Shown here: in pieces, positions 1 through 7,028 of the stretch | How the letters are laid out: each line of letters opens with the position of its first letter | Numbering within the stretch: the first letter of the stretch is position 1 | Program-made: the position numbers and the translations under genes | Origin: an uncultured Erythrobacter sp. | GTDB lineage: Bacteria > Pseudomonadota > Alphaproteobacteria > Sphingomonadales > Sphingomonadaceae | Direction of reading: 5' to 3' | Assembly (NCBI GenBank): GCA_947502305.1 | Contig: CANMZA010000001.1 | Location: forward strand, 1,426,001 to 1,490,000 | DNA: 64,000 bases | The notes under the pieces: generated by a model | What the model was told of the DNA's origin: nothing | Database searches by the model: none | Seen by the model: only the letters and a program-made list of their open reading frames with translations

Positions 1-1747
1 AAAGCTGACCATCCCAGCGAGTGATCAGTGCGCTTTCGCTCGTTGGTTGCGGGGGCGACCAAAAATTACGTGATTGAGGACCCAGCACTGTCGGTTCTTC
101 ATCGCCGCGCGCGGCCAGAATGCGCGCCTCGATTGCGGTCCAATTGGGGCCAGCCACGGGATCGACGCTGGCCATCTCAATATTCCAACCGGCCACTTCG
201 ACGCTATCGCCCGGCGCAACGGCGGCGAGTTTTTCGCTCGTAAAGGCGCTTTCACTGGCCATCCCAAACAAGGCAACGGCGACACCGAAATGCGCGCAAA
301 TCATACCCCAAGTCGCCACCGGCACCCGGCGAATATTGCGCCCTCGCAAAGGCAAAAGCGCGGCAATTGCCAAGGCAATCGACAAAGCAAGACCGAGCAC
401 CGCAAGGACGCTGTAATCACCCAAGATCGCAACCAAAGCGATCACCGCGATGACGACCGCCGCCAGCGCAGCAAGCTCAAATTGAATGCGCGCCGGTTTA
501 TCATCTTTCCAGCGCAGCAGCGGCCCAATCGCCATCACCAAGAACATAGGGATAGCAAAGATCGCGCCCGCCGGGTTGAAATAAGGCGGGCCCACGCTCA
601 CGCGAACATCAAACGCCTCCGTCAGCAGCGGATAGAGCGTGCCAAGCAACACGATCGCCAGGATTGCTGACAGCATCACGTTGTTGAACACCAACGCCCC
701 CTCGCGGCTGGTCGCGGTAAAGCGTTTGCCCTCCGAAATGCTGCCTGCACGCATCGCAAAAATCACCAAGGCACCGCCAATATACAATCCCAACAGTGCG
801 AGGATAAAGCTGCCCCGCTCGGGATCGACGGCAAAGGCATGAACGCTGGTCAGGACGCCAGAGCGCACAAGGAAGGTGCCGAGCATCGACATCGAAAAGG
901 CCAACACGCCCAGCATAATCGTCCATGTGCGCAGCGCATCACGCGCCGCCAGCACGCTAACCGAATGCAGCAAAGCCGTCGCCGCCAGCCACGGCATCAG
1001 CGAAGCATTCTCCACCGGGTCCCAGAACCACCAGCCGCCCCAGCCGAGCTCATAATAGGCCCAGTAAGACCCTGCTGTGATCCCAAATGTCAGGAACACC
1101 CAAGCGCCCAGCACCCAAGGGCGCAAAACCTTGGCGAAATTGGGGTTCACTTCGCGCGTAATCAATGCGCCCATTGCGAGGCTGAAGGCAACCGACAGGC
1201 CGACATAGCCTACATACAGAGTTGGCGGATGGATCGCGAGACCGATATCCTGAAGCAATGGGTTAAGTCCCCCGCCCTCAATCGCTGGAACCGGCAGCCG
1301 TTCGAACGGATTAGAGGACAGCAAGAGGAACGAATAAAACCCCAGCGCCACAAACCCTTGCACTGCGAGCGTCGCGCTCATGGTTTTTTCCGGCAAGCGT
1401 CGCTCCAGCCCCGCGAGCAAGCCGCCTGACAGCGCCAACACGCCAACCCAAAGCAACATCGACCCTTCGTGATTGCCCCAAGTGCCGGTGAGTTTGTAGA
1501 TAAACGGCTTGGCCGAATGCGAATTGGTGGCGACCAATTTGATCGACAAATCAGTGACCGCGAAGGCGTAGAGCAAAAGGAAGAATGCGAGCACGGCGAG
1601 GAACGCCTGAACGACCGCAGCCGGGCGCGCATATATCGCGAATTGCGCCCCCGCACCGGACCGAAGGCCCAAAGCGCCCGAAATCATCTGCAACACCGCA
1701 AGCGCGGTCGATAGCCAAAGGGCTGCTAATCCAAGTTCCGCGATCAT
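1..1747 (-). CDS. ccmF: Cytochrome c-type biogenesis protein CcmF (partial, C-terminus beyond window)
   Basis: Translation from the minus-strand ATG at 1747 stays open to the left edge, giving about 582 residues of a polytopic membrane protein. It carries the tryptophan-rich heme-handling WWD motif GGWWFWDPVENASLMPWL near residues 232-248, preceded by a GTWGNHEGSMLLW segment, both typical of CcmF. CcmF works with CcmH/CcmI as the heme lyase that attaches heme from holo-CcmE to apocytochrome c on the periplasmic side. It follows ccmE with a gap of 14 bases and is the fourth gene of a ccmC-D-E-F operon. No frameshift is seen. The missing C-terminus prevents checking the last transmembrane segments. 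Confidence 0.95.
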   Translation of the reverse strand, partial: MIAELGLAALWLSTALAVLQMISGALGLRSGAGAQFAIYARPAAVVQAFLAVLAFFLLLYAFAVTDLSIKLVATNSHSAKPFIYKLTGTWGNHEGSMLLWVGVLALSGGLLAGLERRLPEKTMSATLAVQGFVALGFYSFLLLSSNPFERLPVPAIEGGGLNPLLQDIGLAIHPPTLYVGYVGLSVAFSLAMGALITREVNPNFAKVLRPWVLGAWVFLTFGITAGSYWAYYELGWGGWWFWDPVENASLMPWLAATALLHSVSVLAARDALRTWTIMLGVLAFSMSMLGTFLVRSGVLTSVHAFAVDPERGSFILALLGLYIGGALVIFAMRAGSISEGKRFTATSREGALVFNNVMLSAILAIVLLGTLYPLLTEAFDVRVSVGPPYFNPAGAIFAIPMFLVMAIGPLLRWKDDKPARIQFELAALAAVVIAVIALVAILGDYSVLAVLGLALSIALAIAALLPLRGRNIRRVPVATWGMICAHFGVAVALFGMASESAFTSEKLAAVAPGDSVEVAGWNIEMASVDPVAGPNWTAIEARILAARGDEEPTVLGPQSRNFWSPPQPTSESALITRWDGQL

Positions 1748-1761
1748 ACTGTCAATCCGTC

Positions 1762-2235
1762 CTAGTCGAGGCCCGCAACGGTTTCAGCGTAAACGTCATT
1801 GCCATCATGGCCCTCAAGCCCTTCAAGCTCGCGCGGCACGTAATTTTCATCGTGTTTCGCCAGCAGATTGGTTGCCTGAAACACGCCGTCTGCGCCCAAA
1901 GATCCCTCAGCGACGACGCCGGACCCTTCTACGAACAGATCGGGCAAAATGCCGCTATAACGGACGGGGATGGTGCTCTCTTCATTGCCGGTTACGACAA
2001 ATTTGACCGTGATCCCATCGGGCTGCGTCTCAATCGAACCGGCTTGCACCATTCCGCCCAAACGCACCGCTTGGCCGACCGCTGGCGGGGCCTCGGTCAT
2101 TTGTTCGGGAAGATAGAAATAATTCGCCTGACTACGCAGCGCCCACGCGGCGATCAATCCCGCCGCAACAATCGCCACTAAGGCGAGAATGACGAGCGTC
2201 ATGCGTTGATGCTTGGCTTTCATCGGATTGGCCAT
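1762..2235 (-). CDS. ccmE: Cytochrome c-type biogenesis protein CcmE (heme chaperone)
   Basis: A 157-residue protein with one N-terminal membrane anchor (about residues 12-31) and a periplasmic OB-fold-like domain. The heme-binding motif LAKHDENYVP places the covalent heme-ligating His at 128 and the axial Tyr at 132. CcmE receives heme through CcmABCD and hands it to CcmF. The ATG lies directly after the ccmD stop codon (stop at 2237-2239), which indicates translational coupling. Length and motif are normal for the family. Confidence 0.96.
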   Translation of the reverse strand: MANPMKAKHQRMTLVILALVAIVAAGLIAAWALRSQANYFYLPEQMTEAPPAVGQAVRLGGMVQAGSIETQPDGITVKFVVTGNEESTIPVRYSGILPDLFVEGSGVVAEGSLGADGVFQATNLLAKHDENYVPRELEGLEGHDGNDVYAETVAGLD

Positions 2236-2236
2236 C

Positions 2237-2380
2237 TCATTTGCTCCGCTTAAGTTCTTCGCGGCGCTTTTCCGCGCGCCGCATACTGCGATAGCTCCAC
2301 CAGATCAGCAGAGCGAGCGCGATGAGACCGGCCGCATATGCGCCGATGACAAAAGGCCACGGGTCGAGTGCTTCGCGCAT
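2237..2380 (-). CDS. ccmD: Heme exporter protein CcmD (small membrane protein)
   Basis: This 47-residue protein has an N-terminal region, one hydrophobic segment (about residues 10-28, ending in WWSYRS) and a basic tail rich in Arg, Lys and Glu. That is the usual layout of CcmD, which helps release holo-CcmE from the CcmABC complex. Its ATG overlaps the ccmC stop by one base (TGATG), and its stop sits just before the ccmE start. Identification rests on position, size and topology, because CcmD sequences are poorly conserved. Confidence 0.88.
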   Translation of the reverse strand: MREALDPWPFVIGAYAAGLIALALLIWWSYRSMRRAEKRREELKRSK

Positions 2381-3144
2381 CAGGCGCTCTCCATACCAGA
2401 AACGGGCGCGCTGCTCTCGACCGCTTCGTCATCCAAAGCTCGGCGGCGCAAGCGCGCTTCCACCTGAGCCTCTGCGATCAGGGCCCGCATCCGCATTAAG
2501 ACAATTCCGCCAAACAGCAGCGAAAAACCCAGAACCGCGGTCAACAAGGGCCACAGGAATACACCGTCAATCGCACTTTTCCCTGCCGTCAAACTTGGCG
2601 GTTGATGCAAGGAATTCCACCACACCACGCTGCGGTTGATGATCGGCACATTGATCGCACCGACAAGGCCAAAGATCGCCGCAATTTTATACGAGCCACC
2701 TTCACGCGCGGCGGCCTGCGCCAGCGCGATATAACCGCCATAAAGAAACAGCAGGACCAGCATCGACGTCAGGCGTCCATCCCATTCCCACCACGTGCCC
2801 CAAGTCGGGCGCCCCCAGATCGAGCCAGTGGCGAGGCAAATCGCGCAAAACACCATGCCTGGCGCCGCAATGGCTCGTGCAGCAATCCCGGCCAATGGGT
2901 GTTTCCAAATCAGCAATGCGGCGCTTGAAATCGCAATCCCAGTCCAGCCGCCCATGCCCAGCCATGCGGCGGGCACATGGATAAACAAGATACGCACAGT
3001 CTCGCCCATCAACCTGTCTTGCGGGACGACAAATATCCCCCAAGCCAGCGCGCCCAAAGACAGCACCAATCCGCCCCAGAAAAGGAGCGGCATCAGCCAC
3101 TTGGCGAGCGACAAAAAGCGCTTTGGATTGGCGTAAATATGCAC
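2380..3144 (-). CDS. ccmC: Heme exporter/heme-handling protein CcmC
   Basis: A 254-residue integral membrane protein with six predicted spans. The family's tryptophan-rich motif WGTWWEWDGR lies at about residues 115-124, and His56 and His180 sit in the expected flanking loops. CcmC delivers heme to CcmE in the periplasm. It is the first visible gene of the ccmCDEF operon. No ccmA or ccmB is next to it, and the 140 bases upstream hold no gene, so ccmAB must be elsewhere. The C-terminal tail of about 35 residues after the last span is basic and not part of the core fold. Confidence 0.95.
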   Translation of the reverse strand: MHIYANPKRFLSLAKWLMPLLFWGGLVLSLGALAWGIFVVPQDRLMGETVRILFIHVPAAWLGMGGWTGIAISSAALLIWKHPLAGIAARAIAAPGMVFCAICLATGSIWGRPTWGTWWEWDGRLTSMLVLLFLYGGYIALAQAAAREGGSYKIAAIFGLVGAINVPIINRSVVWWNSLHQPPSLTAGKSAIDGVFLWPLLTAVLGFSLLFGGIVLMRMRALIAEAQVEARLRRRALDDEAVESSAPVSGMESA

Positions 3145-3284
3145 GTTTAATTCCCCTGCCCCGTCTTACTGACCTATGCGAGGGGGGCAAGAGCGCAAAA
3201 GATGCAAGGCCCGAATTAGTCCACGCAAGCTCAACAGCGCGGGACGAAGTGCGCAGGAACCCGCGCCTCTGCCAAGTTGCGGGA

Positions 3285-4352
3285 TTACCCGCGCCCGATC
3301 AACTGCTGCGCCATCCGGTCCGCAACCACATCCGGCGACGTGGCATCCGCATCGCTTGCCTGCCAAATCTGGAGCAGACGCCCAGGAATCTGATCGATCA
3401 AAGCGTTCACATCATCAACCGTCTTAGGCGCGCCATCACGGCGTCCAAGATATTCGGTGGCGACAGAAATAATTCCGCCCGCATTGATGACGTAATCGGG
3501 AGCATACAAAATGCCGCGTTCAAACAAAACCTGACCATGCCGCGCGCGCGCCAATTGGTTGTTCGCACCGCCAGCGATGATCTGCGTTTGCAGCGCCGCG
3601 ATGCTGTCATCATCCAAAATCGCGCCCAATGCGTTCGGGCTGAGCACATCGCAAGGGGCGGACAAGATCGCATCAGGAGCTACAATTTGAGCGCCCAATT
3701 CTTCTGCCAAAGCCTTCACGCCGTCTGCGTGGATGTCCGCCAAGGTCAGCCGCGCGCCGTCTTTCGCCAGCAACCGCGCAACGCCGCCGCCGACGCTGCC
3801 GGTGCCCTGCACTGCGACATGCACGCCCGCCATCGAATCGGTGCCCAATTTGTGCTGAACCGCAGCCTTGATCCCAAGGTAGATACCGTATGACGTGAAG
3901 GGCCCCGGATCACCTCCAGCCGCATTTTCACCCGCGACCGGCAGGCCAGAAACATGCGCGGTCCGCTGCGATACAGCGACCATGTCAGCTTCCGAAATGC
4001 CGACATCTTCGGCGGTGACATATCTTCCGCCCAGCCCTTCGACCGCATCGCCGAAAGCGGCGAGCAATTCAGGTGTCTTAACGCGCGCATCATCAGCCAG
4101 AATGACGGCCTTGCCCCCACCCATCGGCAATCCCGCCATCGCGTTTTTATAACTCATCCCGCGCGACAGGCGCAGCGCATCGCGCAAGCCATCTTTTGGA
4201 TTAGGATAGTGCCAGAACCGCGTTCCGCCCGCGCCGGGGCCAAGATGTGAGGAATGAACCGCAATAATCGCCATCAGGCCAGAGGCGCGATCGCGCACAA
4301 CATGCACCATCTCATGATCGTCAAAATCGGGTTCGGTCCAAAAAGCAGTCAT
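3285..4352 (-). CDS. Glu/Leu/Phe/Val dehydrogenase family protein
   Basis: A 355-residue amino-acid dehydrogenase. Residues 1-150 form the substrate domain: LGPGAGGTRFW, then SYKNAMAGLPMGGGKAVI with Lys69 and Lys81 in the positions of the substrate carboxylate-binding and catalytic lysines, and TAEDVG with an Asp near 116. A Rossmann NAD-binding motif VQGTGSVGGGVA follows at about 181-192. Length is closer to leucine/phenylalanine dehydrogenase (about 350-370) than to glutamate dehydrogenase. The reaction would be reversible oxidative deamination of a branched-chain or aromatic amino acid with NAD. Substrate cannot be assigned from sequence alone. A GAGG lies just before the ATG. The gene is monocistronic here. 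Confidence 0.88.
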   Translation of the reverse strand: MTAFWTEPDFDDHEMVHVVRDRASGLMAIIAVHSSHLGPGAGGTRFWHYPNPKDGLRDALRLSRGMSYKNAMAGLPMGGGKAVILADDARVKTPELLAAFGDAVEGLGGRYVTAEDVGISEADMVAVSQRTAHVSGLPVAGENAAGGDPGPFTSYGIYLGIKAAVQHKLGTDSMAGVHVAVQGTGSVGGGVARLLAKDGARLTLADIHADGVKALAEELGAQIVAPDAILSAPCDVLSPNALGAILDDDSIAALQTQIIAGGANNQLARARHGQVLFERGILYAPDYVINAGGIISVATEYLGRRDGAPKTVDDVNALIDQIPGRLLQIWQASDADATSPDVVADRMAQQLIGRG

Positions 4353-4400
4353 TCGCGTGCCTCACATGCCCGCGCAGGAAACCTGACAGTTTGGGAAAAG

Positions 4401-4478
4401 TGGGGCGGCCGACGGGACTTGAACCCGCAACCTCCGGCATCACAAGCCGGCATTCTAACCAATTGAACTACGGTCGCC
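4401..4478 (-). tRNA. tRNA-His (GTG anticodon)
   Basis: The minus strand folds into a complete cloverleaf. The anticodon stem is CCGGC/GCCGG with loop TTGTGAT, giving anticodon GTG (4441-4443 complement). The T-loop is TTCAAGT, and CCA is encoded at the 3' end (4401-4403). An extra 5' G (position -1, base 4478) faces C73 (4404), the classical histidine identity pair. The acceptor stem 4-69 position reads A opposite C, a mismatch. Confidence 0.93.
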
Positions 4479-4720
4479 ACATTTTTTCCGCCGCAGCCTG
4501 TTCCGTTCGACAAATCGAAGGGCCAGTGCCAAGTCCGCGCAAGAGCCGCCGTTTAAGCCGCATTATGCCCGGGTCAAGACCGCTGTGGACGGGCGCGAGC
4601 CAATTGCACAAACGTGCAGCCAAGGGAAGCGAAAATTAGCTAGAAAATGCAGATGCGCAATATTATGTCGCACTGCCCAGCCTCTTGCTTGATGGATCTT
4701 GGCGCTTAATCTTCGCAAAT

Positions 4721-5368
4721 ATGACCGGCACATCCGATTCTATCGTTGATTGCACTGGCACAAGGCTGGCCGCTCGTGCCGATTTGCAGCGTGTTCCGCA
4801 TCCAAAAATTGAATTGTTTCAGGGCAAGAATTTTGTCACCCCGCAATTGTGCGACGCTCTGATCACGCTGATCGATAAAGACCGCCGCCCTTCCACAATC
4901 GCGGACGCCAATGGCGATGCGTATTTCCGTACCAGTGAAACCTGCGACCTTGATGCGAGCGAACCTGCCGTTAAGAAATTAGAGGCGCTGTTTGCGCAGC
5001 TCAATGGCATTGACCCTGCATTTGGTGAGCCCTGTCAGGGGCAACGCTATGATGTCGGGCAGGAATTCAAAGCGCACACCGATTACTTCACCCCCGGCGG
5101 CCCTGATTACGAACAGTTTTGCAGCGTTGCGGGCCAACGGACATGGACGTTCATGATCTATCTTAACGCGGTGAAAGCAGGCGGTGCCACACGGTTCAAA
5201 GTAGTCGGCAAAACCTTTCAGCCAGAAACCGGAAAGCTACTTTGCTGGAACAATGCGCGGCCCGATGGCAGCATGAACCCTGCCACCCTGCATCACGGCA
5301 TGAAAGTGCGCAGCGGCGTCAAATATGTGATCACCAAATGGTACCGCGAACGCGAGTGGGGTTGGTAG
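4721..5368 (+). CDS. 2OG-Fe(II) oxygenase, prolyl 4-hydroxylase alpha-subunit type
   Basis: A 215-residue protein when started at the first ATG; an upstream in-frame TTG at 4685 would add 12 residues. The iron-binding triad is clear: His119 and Asp121 in FKAHTDYF, and distal His191 in ATLHHGM. Lys201, ten residues later, suits binding of the 2-oxoglutarate C5 carboxylate, as in prolyl 4-hydroxylases. The region QRYDVGQEFKAH is the family's signature start. It probably hydroxylates a proline or similar residue in a protein substrate, which cannot be named from this window. It stands alone between tRNA-His and the convergent rpmE. Confidence 0.85.
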   Translation: MTGTSDSIVDCTGTRLAARADLQRVPHPKIELFQGKNFVTPQLCDALITLIDKDRRPSTIADANGDAYFRTSETCDLDASEPAVKKLEALFAQLNGIDPAFGEPCQGQRYDVGQEFKAHTDYFTPGGPDYEQFCSVAGQRTWTFMIYLNAVKAGGATRFKVVGKTFQPETGKLLCWNNARPDGSMNPATLHHGMKVRSGVKYVITKWYREREWGW

Positions 5369-5388
5369 AACGGGCGATCGGCCTAGCC

Positions 5389-5420
5389 AAAAAAAAGGGC
5401 AGCCCCGAAAGGCCGCCCTC
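5389..5420 (-). terminator. Rho-independent terminator downstream of rpmE
   Basis: Read on the minus strand, GGGC-GGC pairs with GCC-GCCC around a short TTTCGG loop with one mismatch in the stem. It is followed by eight T residues. It lies 38 bases after the rpmE stop codon. Confidence 0.85.
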
Positions 5421-5457
5421 TTCATGCGCCGCAGCGGGCGCAAAGCGTTTGAGACGC

Positions 5458-5688
5458 TTATTTCTTAAGGCTGAGCCCGCCGAAACGCTTGTTAAACGCA
5501 GCAACACGGCCACCTTCTTGAAGCTGTTGACGACCGCCGGTCCATGCTGGGTGGCTGGTTGGGTCAATATCGAGAGCGAGCGTGTCGCCTTCTTTGCCCC
5601 AAGTTGAGCGGGTCTGAAATTCGGTGCCATCAGTCATTTTGACATTGATGGTGTGATATTCGGGATGGCCTTCGGGTTTCATTGTCAT
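5458..5688 (-). CDS. rpmE: 50S ribosomal protein L31
   Basis: A 76-residue basic protein (74 if the second ATG at 5682 is used) with the alphaproteobacterial L31 pattern: [18 protein letters not shown], then a TRSTWG segment, then [10 protein letters not shown] and a C-terminal FNKRFGGL. It is a component of the large ribosomal subunit near the central protuberance, bridging to the small subunit. The zinc-binding cysteines of C-plus L31 forms are absent, so this is a zinc-independent form. It has its own terminator and is transcribed in the same direction as fabZ upstream. Confidence 0.95.
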   Translation of the reverse strand: MTMKPEGHPEYHTINVKMTDGTEFQTRSTWGKEGDTLALDIDPTSHPAWTGGRQQLQEGGRVAAFNKRFGGLSLKK

Positions 5689-5819
5689 TTGTCCTTTGAG
5701 CTTTCACCGGTTCCGACCGGCGACGCTATAAAATTCGCAAGGCGCGCAGTTAGTGCGCTTTGCGGTTTTTGGCAAGGGGCATTCAGCGTGTTTCGAGTCT
5801 CTTGAATGGACGCGAGTAA

Positions 5820-6308
5820 TTAAGAAGGCCGATCAGCAATCATCGCGGTAAACTCGACATCACAGCTTGTCTTGCCTTCTACGCTGGCTTTGCCCTTGAA
5901 TTTATAGACACGGCTGCGCTTTTGCAGAAATTCAACTTCGAGATCGAGCAAGCAACCCGGTGTCACAGGCGCGCGGAATTTGGCCGCTTCGATGCCCATG
6001 AAAATCACCAATTTTCCAGTGCCCGCCAACTCCAGCGTTTCAATGCCAAGGATTGCCGCAGCTTGCGCCAATGCTTCGATTTGAAGAACGCCGGGCATGA
6101 TCGGTGCCCCGGGAAAGTGCCCTTGGAAGAATTCTTCATTCATGCTTACGGCTTTCACCGCATGAATGCGCTCCCCAAGATGAATTTCCTTCACCCGGTC
6201 GACCAGCAACAAAGGGTAACGGTGAGGCAGGGCTTTGAGCACTTTGTGAATATCATAATCCACAATCGGTTCCTTTGGCGCTTCCGCCGAAGTTTCAGTC
6301 TCGCTCAT
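5820..6308 (-). CDS. fabZ: 3-hydroxyacyl-[acyl-carrier-protein] dehydratase FabZ
   Basis: A 162-residue hot-dog-fold enzyme. Catalytic His64 is in [12 protein letters not shown] and Glu78 in [11 protein letters not shown], the standard FabZ pair. It dehydrates 3-hydroxyacyl-ACP during fatty acid elongation in the cytoplasm. It is the last gene of the pyrH-to-fabZ cluster, 33 bases after ompH. In most Gram-negative bacteria fabZ lies between lpxD and lpxA; here neither is present. The N-terminal 15 residues are an acidic extension beyond the usual start. Confidence 0.96.
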   Translation of the reverse strand: MSETETSAEAPKEPIVDYDIHKVLKALPHRYPLLLVDRVKEIHLGERIHAVKAVSMNEEFFQGHFPGAPIMPGVLQIEALAQAAAILGIETLELAGTGKLVIFMGIEAAKFRAPVTPGCLLDLEVEFLQKRSRVYKFKGKASVEGKTSCDVEFTAMIADRPS

Positions 6309-6341
6309 ACCCTGCCCCCGCTTGGTTTCGTCTTGTTCGCT

Positions 6342-7028
6342 TTAGCGACCCGAAGGCGCCGGAGCCGCTGGTTGTGCAGCAGCGGCTTGCTGTTGCTGAA
6401 CCAATTGTGCTTGCAGCAAGGTTTGCTGAATATCTTGGAAGATCTGCGCAGCGTTGCGTGATGGGCGCCAGTCAGCAGGCGGCACGATGCCAACCGACGG
6501 GACTTTGGTGTTCAAAGATGTCGTGATCAACGCCGTAATATCCGCGCCATCAGCGGCATATTGCAGCGCTTCTGGCTGCAAAACAACGCTGATGGATTGC
6601 GCGGTGGTCACTTCGCTCATCGCGGCGGGATATTGCGCAAAGATTTGCTCAACGGCGTAAACGCGCGCGGCGTTCACTTGGTTGGTCAGCGCGCCGACTT
6701 CTTGCTCAAGCGTGGAGATTTGCGCGAAATTCGCAGCAGCCTGCACCGCTGGCAATTCTGTTTCGTCCAGCTGTCCATTGCCATTGGTGTCGAAGGGTTG
6801 AAGCAAAGCGGTAAGCTCTTGCTGTTTCGTCTGACGCTGTTCGATTTGCGCCTGATAGGTGGTGCCGATCTGGTTGTAGGCCGTTTGCAGCGCCGTCGTG
6901 CCGATGATGGCGCGGCTGATATCTGCGGTGGCAATGCGGCCATCGACTTGAGCGGTTGCAGGTGCAGCAGCGGCCAAAGCGCACAGCGCCGCCGCGCCAG
7001 TGGCGAGCAATTTGGAAGAGAGTTTCAT
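6342..7028 (-). CDS. OmpH/Skp-family periplasmic chaperone with an EF-hand-like loop
   Basis: A 228-residue exported protein. A signal peptide (about residues 1-26, cleavage after ATAQ) is followed by a Gln-rich helical region typical of OmpH/Skp chaperones, which hold unfolded outer-membrane proteins for the Bam complex. Residues 80-91 read DTNGNGQLDETE, a good match to a calcium-binding EF-hand loop, which classical Skp lacks. The C-terminus is a Gln/Ala/Pro-rich tail. The ATG overlaps the bamA stop by one base (TAATG), so the two are translationally coupled. Position next to bamA supports the family call. Confidence 0.85.
   Translation of the reverse strand: MKLSSKLLATGAAALCALAAAAPATAQVDGRIATADISRAIIGTTALQTAYNQIGTTYQAQIEQRQTKQQELTALLQPFDTNGNGQLDETELPAVQAAANFAQISTLEQEVGALTNQVNAARVYAVEQIFAQYPAAMSEVTTAQSISVVLQPEALQYAADGADITALITTSLNTKVPSVGIVPPADWRPSRNAAQIFQDIQQTLLQAQLVQQQQAAAAQPAAPAPSGR

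Noticed and set aside
74..670. Plus-strand frame of 198 codons rich in Arg, His and Gln.
   Set aside because: It is antisense to ccmF, whose frame is continuous and carries the family motifs.
4391..4639. Plus-strand frame over tRNA-His.
   Set aside because: It is the translation of the tRNA complement and has no coding support.
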